A stretch of DNA of 64,000 nucleotides from JAFAGX01 sp035622175. GTDB taxonomy: Bacteria; Acidobacteriota; Terriglobia; Terriglobales; Acidobacteriaceae. The notes under the pieces are model-generated. The model did not search any database. It saw only the letters and a list, made by a program, of their open reading frames with translations, and was not told the DNA's origin. A program made the position numbers and the translations under genes. Where the stretch lies: assembly GCA_035622175.1 (NCBI GenBank), contig DASPVV010000249.1, positions 1-64,000 on the forward strand, read 5' to 3'. Of the stretch, positions 36,884 to 45,744 are shown piece after piece; position 1 is the first letter of the stretch; each line of letters begins with the position of its first letter.

Positions 36884-37402
36884 CTATTCTTGCTGCCCTT
36901 CCTTGGTTTCCAACCCGACGCGCTTAAGCATTTGCCGCAACCCTCGCTCTCCCCACGCTCCGCGCTGTTCCCCGGCGATGTTGCCGTCCCGGTCGATCAG
37001 TACATAAATCGGATAGCGCTGCGCGTTATACATAGCCGCGAGATTGGTGTCTTTCGTTAGCACGACAGGAACGGAGCGCGGATGGTCAGCGAGGTATTTC
37101 TTCACCGTTTGATCCGGCTCCAAAACATCCACGGCGAGCACAATCAGGCCCTGATTCGCGAACTCCTTGGCAATGTCATCGACAATTTCGGCTTCCCTTC
37201 CGCAGTACTTGCACCAACTAGTCCAGAACTCGAACAGCACCACTTTGCCCTTCACCGAGGTATTGTCAAATTTTTCGCCGGCCGTCGTTTTTGCACGGAA
37301 GCGCGGAGCCGGCTGACCGATCTCATCGGCGGCCAATGCGCCTAAGGTGAACATCATCAGAGCGGCAGCGAATAACAAGGTCGAGGGATCACGGCGCGAC
37401 AT
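36884..37402 (-). CDS. TlpA/ResA-like exported thioredoxin
   Basis: A 172-residue protein with a signal sequence (STLLFAAALMMFTLGALAA) and a thioredoxin fold of the AhpC/TSA-Redoxin type: IGQPAPRFRAKTTAGEKFD, active site WCKYC (Cys64/Cys67), VDVLEPDQTVKKYL and the cis-Pro strand AQRYPIYVLIDRDG. It faces the periplasm and should reduce disulfides, for example in cytochrome c maturation or repair; no partner gene is adjacent. The Met at 37402 starts the leader, although no Shine-Dalgarno is clear. Confidence 0.9.
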   Translation of the reverse strand: MSRRDPSTLLFAAALMMFTLGALAADEIGQPAPRFRAKTTAGEKFDNTSVKGKVVLFEFWTSWCKYCGREAEIVDDIAKEFANQGLIVLAVDVLEPDQTVKKYLADHPRSVPVVLTKDTNLAAMYNAQRYPIYVLIDRDGNIAGEQRGAWGERGLRQMLKRVGLETKEGQQE

Positions 37403-37714
37403 GAGAGGGAAATAGTAGCACGAAGAGTGCTGGAGTTTAACCGTGGGTTGGCCTGAGCCGAGAAGACCCACGAACAGCAGGTTACGCAGGACGACATCGC
37501 GACCCAAGCCGCCCCGCTTCAGCTAGCCAGTGGCGAACTCGTGCGGCGGAATACTCTTCAACCCGGAGAACCGAGATACTCTCGATGCTGCTACGGTTAG
37601 CGGGAGGCGCCGAACTAGAAGACCTACGCACTTTTCCCCTTGGTGACAACCGTGGCGGGGTCGACATACGGCTCAGGCGTGAGCCTTCGACGGGGTGCAT
37701 CTGAGACTTGTGTT
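37403..37714. other. Intergenic region
   Basis: A 312-base gap between two minus-strand genes. Apart from a small hairpin (AGCAC, loop GAAGA, GTGCT) just upstream of the thioredoxin gene, I see nothing in it. Confidence 0.4.
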
Positions 37715-38068
37715 TCATAGGGCATTCTGAATCAAGTGGACCGCAGCCTCAGGATCAGCCACTTCTACCACCAATTGGTTAAACCTCTCATCATATAAAT
37801 CGATAACAATCGCTCTTTCGGGGTGGTGCACATCCCAGAAGACTCGTTTTCCATCCTGATAAAACGTCCCCGCCGCCGTGATCACTCCAGGGATATTGGT
37901 CCCGGGCAACCTGATGCCGTGGTACCAGCCGCGGGCGGCGTTTGGGTCTGCGCGGACACCCGCAACATGGACGAGCGGGATTTCCAGAGTGCTCTTGAAT
38001 GCCCAGAGCTTGTCAGCGCCGCCAACATGCAACGTTAGCTTGCCTTCCACTACCGATAAATCAACCAT
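37715..38068 (-). CDS. Conserved small protein, PH-like fold suspected
   Basis: A 117-residue soluble protein: LTLHVGGADKLWAFKSTLEIPLVHVAGV, then GIRLPGTNIPGVITAAGTFYQDGKRVFWDVHHPERAIVIDL. This pattern belongs to a widespread uncharacterised family whose strand order suggests a PH-like barrel. GGAGA lies 6 bases before the ATG. No biochemical role is known to me. Confidence 0.7.
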   Translation of the reverse strand: MVDLSVVEGKLTLHVGGADKLWAFKSTLEIPLVHVAGVRADPNAARGWYHGIRLPGTNIPGVITAAGTFYQDGKRVFWDVHHPERAIVIDLYDERFNQLVVEVADPEAAVHLIQNAL

Positions 38069-38113
38069 TGGATCTCTCCGCGCTGTTGGCCTACTCCGTC
38101 CGCGACCGCCTCA

Positions 38114-38415
38114 TCAAATCTCGAACCAATTCCTCACCTCTCCCGAGCCATAGTTCGCGCGGAACCTCTCGATCGCTGATTTCAACCTCTTGACATCCAG
38201 GATGCAAGTGGCCGGGAGCTCCGCTTCTGCGGCCCGATCTTCAATCCGAATCTGCACTTTCTTCAAGTACGTTCTGGAATCACTGCGTAGAGCAGATAGA
38301 GCCTCTCGTCTTCAACAACGAACCAGACTGGCGTCGAGATTCTGCGCTCGGTCTTTCTGCCGATCACGCTTAGCTTGATCTGGCGATAGCGTACGGGAGG
38401 CGTTCTGGAGGTCAT
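38114..38415 (-). pseudogene. Frameshifted paralog of the flavin split-barrel gene
   Basis: From 38415 the frame reads PPVRYRQIKLSVIGRK then TPVWFVVEDERLYLL, clearly parallel to the 35729-36103 protein, and stops early. In another frame the similarity continues (LKKVQIRIEDRAAEAEL, KSAIERFRANYGSGEVRNWF) to a TGA at 38114. One indel breaks the gene, so it is a pseudogene unless it is a sequencing error. Confidence 0.75.
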
Positions 38416-38493
38416 TTTTGGGAATTGGCAAGTGACATTTGAAAGAGAGCGGGAGCAATCCCGCTCTCCTGTCAACCGTGGAACTGCCCGGCG

Positions 38494-38820
38494 CTAATCC
38501 TTCAACTCGACTTGGATGACCTCGAATGGCGTTCTGCTGGTACTTTCCGGCAGGTGCGTAAAGGCGTCCAGATGCTGCACTGACCCGGCGTTCGCGTCGA
38601 TGTCCTCACTCCGCCCGTCCGGGTAGGTAAACTTGACCTGGGCATCAGTCAGGAACACGGCAATGGATTCAGGGTGACTGTGCATCACCGATTTCTCACC
38701 CGGTCCATATTTGATGCGCACTACTCGGACTCGCTCGTTCTCGAACTCGACCTTGTAATGCCGAGGATCGACTTTCACGGGGTCTTCGGCGGTTGGTTGC
38801 GGCACTCTTGCGGTTGCCAT
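38494..38820 (-). CDS. Small cupin domain protein
   Basis: A 108-residue single-domain cupin: VVRIKYGPGEKSVMHSHPESIAVFL holds the first cupin motif with the HSH metal pair and a Glu after it; the second motif is weaker (AGSVQHLDAFTHLPES). AAGGAGGG lies just upstream of the ATG at 38820. Such proteins bind small ligands or a metal; nothing indicates the substrate. It precedes the broken flavin-barrel copy, mirroring the cupin/barrel order at 35.7-36.7 kb. Confidence 0.8.
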   Translation of the reverse strand: MATARVPQPTAEDPVKVDPRHYKVEFENERVRVVRIKYGPGEKSVMHSHPESIAVFLTDAQVKFTYPDGRSEDIDANAGSVQHLDAFTHLPESTSRTPFEVIQVELKD

Positions 38821-39233
38821 CGTCCCTCCTTGATCTGAATTTGGATCGGCAACAGTCTAGTCTCTGGATCGTGGAAAGTACACTGTGTAGTGCTGGGTGC
38901 TGGCTCGGGTGATGGGCTCGCAAGGTTTAGGATCGCGCAGTTTCGGGAGGGCGCAGGCATAACAATTCCTTGACCTGTTTGTCTTGTCCTCGTCCCTCAT
39001 TCCGTTTCCTTGGCATGAGACAGAAGTGGCTGAAGTGGCTGCATGGGCACCTTTTCCGAACGATGTGACACACACTCACGTGGGCCAACGCTAACTCTCC
39101 CGCCATACTCGAAGCATGCTGGGAGTCAATAAGTTGTTGTAACCTGCCAGCAGAGAGACTCTACGGATAGAGTCGGGTGCAGGTGATCGGAAGGGTGGTT
39201 GAATCACTGATTCCAATGAGGGAAACTGTGCAA
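38821..39233. other. Intergenic region
   Basis: A 413-base gap between minus-strand genes. It contains the cupin promoter region and the hairpin at 39157-39174. I see no gene. Confidence 0.4.
39157..39174 (-). terminator. Hairpin downstream of VWFA gene
   Basis: A perfect 7-bp stem (GACTCTA and TAGAGTC) with a 4-base loop, 60 bases after the VWFA stop. No T-run follows on the minus strand, so it may be an mRNA-end structure rather than a strong terminator. Confidence 0.4.
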
Positions 39234-41099
39234 TCAAAAATTGCTTTCAGCGGGAGAATTCAGCTGAGCGTAATAACCCTTTCGGGCGTAGACCCGCAGC
39301 TTGTGGCCAGACTTTTGAGCAGTGATGTCAATCTTGCGAAAATGTCCGTCCGGCTGGAATCGAGCAGGTTTATAGGAGATTAGGTAACGACTCCGGATTA
39401 CTTGCTGAAGTTCGGCAAGGCTACGCTTTAGGTTCCTGGCAGCTCCAGGCACAAAGGCGGCGCCGCCGCTTTGCTCCGCCAAAACCCCCAAGGCTCGGTC
39501 GCCGGTTGATGGGTCCCCGGAGGCCAGTTTGGATTCGGAGGTGCTGACTGTATAGACAATGACGTTTTCGCGTTCCGCAGCCTCAATCGCCAGTTTGAGA
39601 GTGCTCTGGCTGGAGTTGTCCTCTCCGTCACTGATGACAACAAGGATTCGGGCTACGGGCTGTGGCTCCGGCCGGCTACCCAGCTTGTGCGCTGCAAAGC
39701 CGAGGGCGTCCCATAGCGCCGTGCCCCCCGAGGGAACGAGTTGCTCAATAGCATGCGAGATCTGGTTCTGATCGGCGGTGAAGTCCTGCACCAACAGAAC
39801 GGAATTCGAAAAGCCGATCACGAAAGCAAGGTCATCGCTGTTCGTCACTACGTTTTGAAGAAAACGTGTTGCGGCATCCTGCTCGAAGGAGAACCGGCCG
39901 GTGATCGATTCACTCGTGTCAATGACCAATCCCAGGCGCAACGGCAGCTCCGATTCGCCGCGGAAGTTGGTGATCGTGGCAGGAGGCTGCCGGTCGTCCA
40001 AGAGGCTAACGTCCTGAGGGCGAAGGTTGCTGACCGGCTTGCCATTATCGATGGCGGCGAAAAACAAAGCGACTTCGTCAACATCTTTTCGCAAGAGCCA
40101 GCCCGCAGAAGTGCGGACCACGCGATCTTCGCCCTGCCGGAAATTGAGATCATTCACCGCCGTGTCAGGCTCTGCGGCCGTGATCTTCGAGCTACAGCCC
40201 AGGCACATGGCCTCCGCTTCCGCCACCTGCTTTCTTTCTTCCAACTCTGCCGCGGTTGGTTGAGCTGGTTCGACGATATGCTGCACCGTCTTGGGACGAC
40301 TCTGAATTTCCTTAATTTCAGCGATTAACTTGCGCGCTTTCTCTGCGTTTGGGTTTTTTGGATCCTCGGTCAGGAAAGTCTCCAGCTCGCGTTGCATTTC
40401 CAACAGATTCTTCTGCTCGCGCCAGGCGGCGGCTGCGAAGTAGTGGACCATGGCGGCACCGTCATGCTTGCCCTCGTGTACTTGATGGGCAGTGGCGATC
40501 GCGTCGTGGTAATCGTGGCTCAGCACTTGGGTGTAGGTCAGGGTGGTGAGAAATTCCATGTCGAGAGGGGAGATCGACGAGGCTTTCTTGATGGCCTGTT
40601 CGGCCGCCGGATAATCCTTGAGGGCCAACTCTGCACTGCAGAGATTCGAAAAGGAATTGGGCAAGTGATCGTCTAGCAACACCGCTCGTTGGTATTGATC
40701 GCGTGCCTTGTCGGGCTGGTGCAGGTTCATGTAAGCCGTGCCCAGGGATGTGTGGGCGGCAACGAAGTTGGGATACACCGCTATCGCTTTTGACAGATGT
40801 TCGACGGCTTCTTCGAGATTGTTCTGCAGCAGAAGCCTTACGCCCTTTTCGTATTCCCTGCGGGACTTGGCGGGTGCTTTTAAGTCGAGTTTTGAAACCC
40901 CTTCGGAAGGACGTTCCTCCTGCTCCCGCTGTTTCCGGGCCTGTGCCGTCAGATAGTCCATAGCCCAGAATTGAGCGTCCACATCGCCCATCGTGGTCTG
41001 ATGGGGATTATCGGTCGTAGAAGGCCCAGCGCCGAATTGCGCCGCTGCATAAGGAACTAGTAAAAGCAGCAGCATTCCTTGTTGTACGCGAGCGAGCAT
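39234..41099 (-). CDS. Exported TPR and VWFA-related protein
   Basis: A 621-residue protein starting at the Met that opens a signal peptide (GMLLLLLVPYAAAQ). Residues ~75-240 carry TPR repeats (AVEHLSKAIAVYPNFVAAHTSLGTAY, DQYQRAVLLDDHLPNSFSNL). Residues ~370-610 are a von Willebrand factor A domain of the acidobacterial group, with the MIDAS motif DTSES (LGLVIDTSESITG), SGGTALWDAL and VISDGEDNSS. The VWFA likely binds a metal and a protein partner in the periplasm. AAGGAG lies 14 bases before the ATG and a good sigma70 promoter at 41140-41168. Confidence 0.9.
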   Translation of the reverse strand: MLARVQQGMLLLLLVPYAAAQFGAGPSTTDNPHQTTMGDVDAQFWAMDYLTAQARKQREQEERPSEGVSKLDLKAPAKSRREYEKGVRLLLQNNLEEAVEHLSKAIAVYPNFVAAHTSLGTAYMNLHQPDKARDQYQRAVLLDDHLPNSFSNLCSAELALKDYPAAEQAIKKASSISPLDMEFLTTLTYTQVLSHDYHDAIATAHQVHEGKHDGAAMVHYFAAAAWREQKNLLEMQRELETFLTEDPKNPNAEKARKLIAEIKEIQSRPKTVQHIVEPAQPTAAELEERKQVAEAEAMCLGCSSKITAAEPDTAVNDLNFRQGEDRVVRTSAGWLLRKDVDEVALFFAAIDNGKPVSNLRPQDVSLLDDRQPPATITNFRGESELPLRLGLVIDTSESITGRFSFEQDAATRFLQNVVTNSDDLAFVIGFSNSVLLVQDFTADQNQISHAIEQLVPSGGTALWDALGFAAHKLGSRPEPQPVARILVVISDGEDNSSQSTLKLAIEAAERENVIVYTVSTSESKLASGDPSTGDRALGVLAEQSGGAAFVPGAARNLKRSLAELQQVIRSRYLISYKPARFQPDGHFRKIDITAQKSGHKLRVYARKGYYAQLNSPAESNF

Positions 41100-41139
41100 A
41101 AACAGCCTGGAATCTCCTTGTTGACGGCAAGAACTGCGA

Positions 41140-41168
41140 TCATTGTACTTCAGTTTCCGCCTGTCAAG
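41140..41168 (-). promoter_or_regulatory. Sigma70-type promoter of VWFA gene
   Basis: On the minus strand TTGACA (41163-41168) is followed after 17 bases by AATGAT (41140-41145). It predicts a start near 41133 and a ~34-base leader containing AAGGAG. Confidence 0.5.
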
Positions 41169-41881
41169 AATGTATGAAAAAGTTTTCATCCGGAAGCGGA
41201 CCAACGGTTCGCGACCCGCACCAAGACAACCCAGATAACTCCGTGTTCTGCCTGACCTTTTGCCACACTCGCCTTCCGCCAACTCAGTTCGCTGGAACCG
41301 ATTTCAAGGATGAACTTGGGCCGCAGCAAGCTGTCCGGTCAGTACCGGCAACAGCGCGATCCCCAGCAGCATCGCCCATGTTCCGTTCCCGTCTCACAGT
41401 AGCCGGTCTCCTCCGCGGTCGACCGCGCAGACGAGGCATAAGCCGCGCTCCAGGATCTCGGATTGCCCCATTTCATTGAGAGAGCAGCTGGGCAATTTCG
41501 TTGGCTGGCTCTGAACTCACTCCGGAACTCCTGCTTGGCGGTGCGGCTCTTCGGTTTGCCGGCCACGATAACTCGGCCGGCGTGAGTCACTCCGTCGACT
41601 GAGCAGGGTATGACTCCAGGCGCTCACCTGGATCGTGGTTCTGTTGGCTGCGAAAGTACACTTGGGATCTCTGCGGAATTGCAAGTCGAAGCTGTGGATG
41701 CACACCCTGAGTTACCAAAATAACCTGATCAGACAACCACTCAGTAACATGTTACCGCCGCATTTTCGTAACCTACTTCAGAACGATTGGACACACTACC
41801 ATAGCTTCAGGCCCTGCCAGCAGGCTCTCAAACAAACCGCTCCGATCCGGTTACAAGGTCGGAATTTCAGGAGAAACAACA
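41169..41881. other. Intergenic region with GTAAC/GTTAC motifs
   Basis: A 713-base gap between divergent genes. No supported gene; a minus-strand frame at 41339-41590 is Cys-rich but matches nothing and lacks a start signal. The part from 41710 to 41860 holds repeated GTTAC/GTAAC words. Confidence 0.45.
41744..41755. promoter_or_regulatory. Palindromic operator candidate GTAACATGTTAC
   Basis: A perfect 12-bp palindrome ~127 bases before the 41882 gene. Further GTTAC/GTAAC half-sites occur at about 41711, 41768 and 41852, so it may be the core of an operator array for an unknown regulator. Confidence 0.4.
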
Positions 41882-42331
41882 ATGAAAGTCTTCGCCTACA
41901 CTCATGGCTGTACCGATTCGACGCTCGACCTTCACAAGTTAGAGCCGCTAAAGGATGGAAAGCAACGCTGCAACGTTTTTGAAAAGCAAGATGCTCACAC
42001 ATTCGCTCCCGTATTTCTGCGGGATGCGTTCGCCCGGTTCTTGACCTTAGGCTGGGAAGGGAACGGCAATCCGCAGTATTTCTTGGTGCCCGGATTCATG
42101 CTGGGCGCTAGTGATGGATACGGCGAGGCTGTCCTGTTTATCAAGCAGGAAAACAATGGTCAAGAGTTCTTTGCGGCGCGTTATCCGATTCCCGGTCTCA
42201 CCCTCGAGGAAGGTACGATCATGCCGCAGGAGGAGTGGTGCGTGCGCGCCACATCCCGACTCGCCCTACTCATTGACAGGAGGATCGAGAAGCGTAACGT
42301 TTTTGATTGCTTGCTAAAGAGCGCTAGGTAA
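41882..42331 (+). CDS. Hypothetical protein
   Basis: A 149-residue soluble protein (begins MKVFAYTHGCTDSTLD) with AGGAG 7 bases before the ATG. Conserved-looking features are GWEGNGNPQYFLVPGFMLGASDGYGEAVLFIKQ and a Cys near the start. I do not recognise a domain. It is followed 19 bases later by another small gene, and preceded by palindromic GTAAC motifs, so the two may form a regulated unit. Confidence 0.6.
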   Translation: MKVFAYTHGCTDSTLDLHKLEPLKDGKQRCNVFEKQDAHTFAPVFLRDAFARFLTLGWEGNGNPQYFLVPGFMLGASDGYGEAVLFIKQENNGQEFFAARYPIPGLTLEEGTIMPQEEWCVRATSRLALLIDRRIEKRNVFDCLLKSAR

Positions 42332-42350
42332 TTCGTTCAGCTTAGGGAGA

Positions 42351-42704
42351 ATGGAGCAAGGACACGATATGAATACTGGCGTTGTAACACCCAACTTCAC
42401 CAGCAATCTCTCACCTGAAACATTTGCCACCTCGAATGTCGAACACGCGGCGTATGCCCTGTGTAGGGACTTCGAAATTGTTGACGCCACCTTTATCAAG
42501 AACTCTGTGCTTTTTCATTTTCAAGGCAACAAAGCAGATCTTAGAAATCTAATCAGCGAATTTCGAAGCGGGTTTGAACTGCCAGCGGTTAAGTTCTTTG
42601 CCAGTCTTACCGACGTCCGCCAAATCTTGCGAGAAACTCGGGACGGTAAGCGAGAGGCTCTCGAGCGTGTGCGTTTCTTTCACGGATGGGAACGTACGCA
42701 ATGA
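42351..42704 (+). CDS. Small protein, DUF5659-like
   Basis: A 117-residue protein. FATSNVEHAAYALCRDFEIVDATF then SVLFHFQGNKADLRNLISEF and a following helix (VKFFASLTDVRQILRE) resemble the small DUF5659 proteins, whose role is unknown. Starts at 42351 (AGGGAG upstream) and 42369 (AGGA upstream) are both possible. Probably co-transcribed with the 41882 gene. Confidence 0.6.
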   Translation: MEQGHDMNTGVVTPNFTSNLSPETFATSNVEHAAYALCRDFEIVDATFIKNSVLFHFQGNKADLRNLISEFRSGFELPAVKFFASLTDVRQILRETRDGKREALERVRFFHGWERTQ

Positions 42705-42711
42705 CTCTGTT

Positions 42712-42800
42712 CGCAACTGCGGAACAGGTTCTCCTCTGGCGGCGGACCGGTTGGGGATTCGAATCAACCCTCCAACGCCTTTTCGGCGCCGCAACTGCGG
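42712..42800. repeat. Direct repeat flanking a tRNA-like segment
   Basis: The 11-mer CGCAACTGCGG occurs at 42712-42722 and 42790-42800. Between them a minus-strand stretch (42737-42763) resembles a tRNA 3' end, but the CCA is misplaced. It could be a footprint of an inserted element; no integrase or ends are seen. Confidence 0.3.
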
Positions 42801-42866
42801 TTCGGCACAGGCTTTTGCGATCGTAGCCGGGATCGAAAAGTGGCTGGGTGCGAGCGGCCTGGTTCC

Positions 42867-44426
42867 CTATCTCTTGGCTTCGTCATTCACGATCGTCTCC
42901 ACGATACTGTCAATTGCGTCGGTCACCCGCTTGGCCGGCAAATTGAAATTGTTGGAGAGGATGGAGAAGGCCAGATGGTCGCCTTTGGCCGTCGTGGCAT
43001 AGCCGGAAAGCGCCTTAACTCCGCCCAGCGAACCGGTCTTGGCATACACATGGGCACGAGAATCAAGATTCTTAAAACGCTCCGCCAGAGAACCGTCAAT
43101 CCCTGCCACAGGCAAAGTGTCCCGAAAACTGGCACCCCATGACTGTCCTGCCGCATAACGCAGCAGGCCGACCACCGCATCCGGAGAAACCAGATTCTGC
43201 CGGGAAAGCCCGGAACCGTCATAAAAGGCATAAGCCTCCGGGCGCACTCCCACTTGGTTCAGAAAACCTCGTAACACCTCGAGACCACCTTCCACGGTTC
43301 CGGAGGTTCCCTTTTCTCGCCCCAGAAGGCGCAACAAAATCTCGGCGTGGAGATTCTGGCTAACCTTGTTAATGACCCGGATGTCTTCAACAAGAGGCTG
43401 CGATTCATGTGCGGCCAGAACCATGGCCTGGCTCAGCGACTCGTGGGCGGACTCACCGCCTCCACCAAGCGGCGCGCTCGCAGTGACGGTCAGAGTGGAA
43501 AGGCTTGCCAACTCGGTGTGGCGGGTTCGCTGTTTGCCATAAACCACGATGCCGCGGTTCGCCAACAGTTGACGGAATAACACAGCGGCAAACTCTGCCG
43601 GATCGTCGATGGCCAGCGCTTCGTTGACGCCAGCATCATCGAGAGGCATGTTTCCCCACAAGGTGAGCCGAGTGGAGCCGGGCTCGCGATTGAGGAAGAC
43701 CTTCCGCTCTGTGCCAGCCGGAGTGGTCATGATTCGATTGTCCACTTGGTAATAGTCGGCAAAGGGAGCAATGCTCACAAATACTCGTTCCCCCGCGAGA
43801 TCCGCCGGGAGGATGCTCACAAATAAGACGTTGTCATTGATGGTAAGCGCGGAGACCGGCGCACCATCGGCAAGCACCAAATCGTCTTGGCTCCAACCTT
43901 CACCGTAGCGCTCGAAGGCGAAGTAGGAATCATCGGCAATGATGTCACCGTCGACATATTTCAGGCCCTTCGCAACCAGGGCATCCGCAAGCTGTTCCAA
44001 GACCTGGATGGCATGATCATTCCGACGGGTGTGAAGGCTATAGGGGAGCTCGCGCCCGGAGAGATTCGGGTCACCGCGCCCCACGAGCACCACGTCGCCG
44101 CTGAGACGCCCATATCGATCCAACGTGCCGGTGGTCTCGACCGTCGTTCGAAAGGTGTAGCTCGGCCCAATCAGGGCTAAGGCAGCAGCCGTGGTGAACA
44201 GTTTGGTGTTGGACGCTGGCGTGAACAGCTTCTCGGCGTTCTGGGTATAAAGAGTCTTCCCGCTGTCGAGCGAAACCACTTCGATACCCCAGAAGCCACG
44301 GCTCAGGTCCAAGCTGGAGAGGACAGTTTGAATCTGTCGCGCTATCGAATTATGGGAAGCGGCCTGGCACTCGGCCACCACCAGAAGGGAAAGAATGAGG
44401 GTGAACCGGCCGTGTTTTCCGGGCAT
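42867..44426 (-). CDS. dacB: D-alanyl-D-alanine carboxypeptidase/endopeptidase (PBP4)
   Basis: A 519-residue exported S13 family peptidase. Signal peptide at 1-22 (LILSLLVVAECQAA). Catalytic motifs: Ser72 and Lys75 in TPASNTKL, the SxN-type motif in YDGSGLSRQN, and KTG in VYAKTGSLGGVKAL. The family trims pentapeptides and cuts DD-crosslinks in peptidoglycan in the periplasm. A length near 500 with the large insert after the first motif is normal. It is divergent from folP, 115 bases apart, with promoters presumably between them. Confidence 0.93.
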   Translation of the reverse strand: MPGKHGRFTLILSLLVVAECQAASHNSIARQIQTVLSSLDLSRGFWGIEVVSLDSGKTLYTQNAEKLFTPASNTKLFTTAAALALIGPSYTFRTTVETTGTLDRYGRLSGDVVLVGRGDPNLSGRELPYSLHTRRNDHAIQVLEQLADALVAKGLKYVDGDIIADDSYFAFERYGEGWSQDDLVLADGAPVSALTINDNVLFVSILPADLAGERVFVSIAPFADYYQVDNRIMTTPAGTERKVFLNREPGSTRLTLWGNMPLDDAGVNEALAIDDPAEFAAVLFRQLLANRGIVVYGKQRTRHTELASLSTLTVTASAPLGGGGESAHESLSQAMVLAAHESQPLVEDIRVINKVSQNLHAEILLRLLGREKGTSGTVEGGLEVLRGFLNQVGVRPEAYAFYDGSGLSRQNLVSPDAVVGLLRYAAGQSWGASFRDTLPVAGIDGSLAERFKNLDSRAHVYAKTGSLGGVKALSGYATTAKGDHLAFSILSNNFNLPAKRVTDAIDSIVETIVNDEAKR

Positions 44427-44541
44427 CGGAGGATTGTAGCATCAAGCCGAATTAGAAGAAGGGATCGCATACGCCAGCAGTCAGCTCGGATTGAGGTTCT
44501 AATCGCTTCCGCCGCCTTGCCAGCGGTTTAGAATCAGGTGC

Positions 44542-45465
44542 ATGCGGCCAGTCTTCGAATGGAACCTGGGCTCCCGCAGTCTCCAGTTGGGGAAACGCAC
44601 GCTGATCATGGGTGTGGTCAACGTGACTCCGGATTCATTCTCCGACGGAGGGTTGTATTACGACCGGGAGCGCGCCGTGGATCATGCGATCGAATTGCTT
44701 GAGGACGGCGCCGACATCATCGACGTCGGGGGCGAGTCTACCCGGCCGGGTGCACGGGTCGTGGCTGGGGAGAATAGGGGCGAACCACTTTCCGCCGACC
44801 CCCAGTCGGAAGTACGGCGCCCGATCAGCGAAGCAGAGGAATTGAAGCGCGTGATTCCGGTGATCCAATCCCTGAAGCGAGCCCGCTCCGACGCCATTGT
44901 CTCCATCGATACCTACAAGTCTGCCGTAGCCCGTGCCGCCATTGATGCGGGCGCAGAAATCGTGAATGACGTGAGTGGGCTCCGCTGGGACCGGCAGATG
45001 ACGCGAACTCTCAGGGCACTAAACTGTGGCTTGGTGTTGATGCATATGCGCGGTCTGCCGGAGGAATGGCGGAATCTACCTCCGGTCGAGGACGTCGTGC
45101 TTCTGGTGAAACGGGAACTTCGAGATTGTGCGAATGCCGCGCTCACGGAAGGGCTACGACAAGAGCGCCTGGTGCTTGATCCCGGATTTGGATTCGGCAA
45201 GAGCTTCGAGGAGAATTACCCCCTACTCAAGCGCTTCGAAGAGTTCAAGGATTTGCGTTATCCGCTGCTGGCAGGAGTTTCACGAAAGTCTTTTCTGGGA
45301 CGTGCGCTGGCCGGAAACGGGAAGGATAGGGCGGTGAGCGACCGTGTTTGGGGGACCATTGCCATGGAGACTGCGCTGATCCTGAAGGGTGCTCACATCA
45401 TTCGCACTCATGACGTACGAGCCTCGGCCGATGCGCGAAAGATTGCTGACATTGTGGCGAGCTGA
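44542..45465 (+). CDS. folP: Dihydropteroate synthase
   Basis: A 307-residue TIM-barrel enzyme that joins p-aminobenzoate to dihydropterin pyrophosphate in folate synthesis. Signature 1 MGVVNVTPDSFSDGG is at 23-37 and signature 2 DIIDVGGESTRPGA near 60; the catalytic core continues with SIDTYKSAVARAAIDAGAEIVND, DPGFGFGKSF and LLAGVSRKSFLGR. Two loops are slightly longer than in E. coli FolP (residues near 75-90), which is common in this phylum. The ATG at 44542 is used; no strong Shine-Dalgarno is seen. Confidence 0.95.
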   Translation: MRPVFEWNLGSRSLQLGKRTLIMGVVNVTPDSFSDGGLYYDRERAVDHAIELLEDGADIIDVGGESTRPGARVVAGENRGEPLSADPQSEVRRPISEAEELKRVIPVIQSLKRARSDAIVSIDTYKSAVARAAIDAGAEIVNDVSGLRWDRQMTRTLRALNCGLVLMHMRGLPEEWRNLPPVEDVVLLVKRELRDCANAALTEGLRQERLVLDPGFGFGKSFEENYPLLKRFEEFKDLRYPLLAGVSRKSFLGRALAGNGKDRAVSDRVWGTIAMETALILKGAHIIRTHDVRASADARKIADIVAS

Positions 45466-45559
45466 CCGGATGGCGACCGAACCGATTTCGCCTCCGATTT
45501 GACGGAAGGCTTCCGGGCTCGAGCGCAGCGAGCCGAGCCTATCGCGCAAAATCTAAGAC

Positions 45560-45579
45560 AAGGTTGCACAAGGTTGCAC
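45560..45579 (+). repeat. Tandem repeat AAGGTTGCAC x2
   Basis: Two perfect copies of a 10-mer ~100 bases after folP. Its role is unknown; together with the promoter at 45621 it may be regulatory. Confidence 0.5.
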
Positions 45580-45620
45580 AAGCAAATCCGTTGGCGTGTA
45601 AAAGGTGTAAAGAGATTAGG

Positions 45621-45649
45621 TTGACAAACGATCACAAAGTGCATAAATT
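45621..45649 (+). promoter_or_regulatory. Sigma70-type promoter
   Basis: TTGACA (45621-45626), a 17-base spacer and TAAATT (45644-45649), ~95 bases before the truncated Oar gene. The word TTGACAAACG recurs ~70 bases later without a matching -10. Confidence 0.5.
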
Positions 45650-45744
45650 CGCGCACGAAGGATCTTGCCTAGCTCGGCTCGGATTCTGCTTGACAAACGC
45701 CAAAGGATCGCATTCCGCCCGGTTCTTCAGAAAGGGGGCCGACT

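Noticed and set aside
41339..41590. Cys-rich minus-strand frame of 83 codons
   Set aside because: The clustered Cys residues looked like a small metal-binding protein, but there is no ribosome-binding site, no repeat spacing and no known family pattern.
42737..42763. A second tRNA 3'-end-like stretch on the minus strand
   Set aside because: T-loop and T-stem-like bases are present but the CCA is four bases out of place and the acceptor strand has no partner, so it does not fit tRNA geometry.
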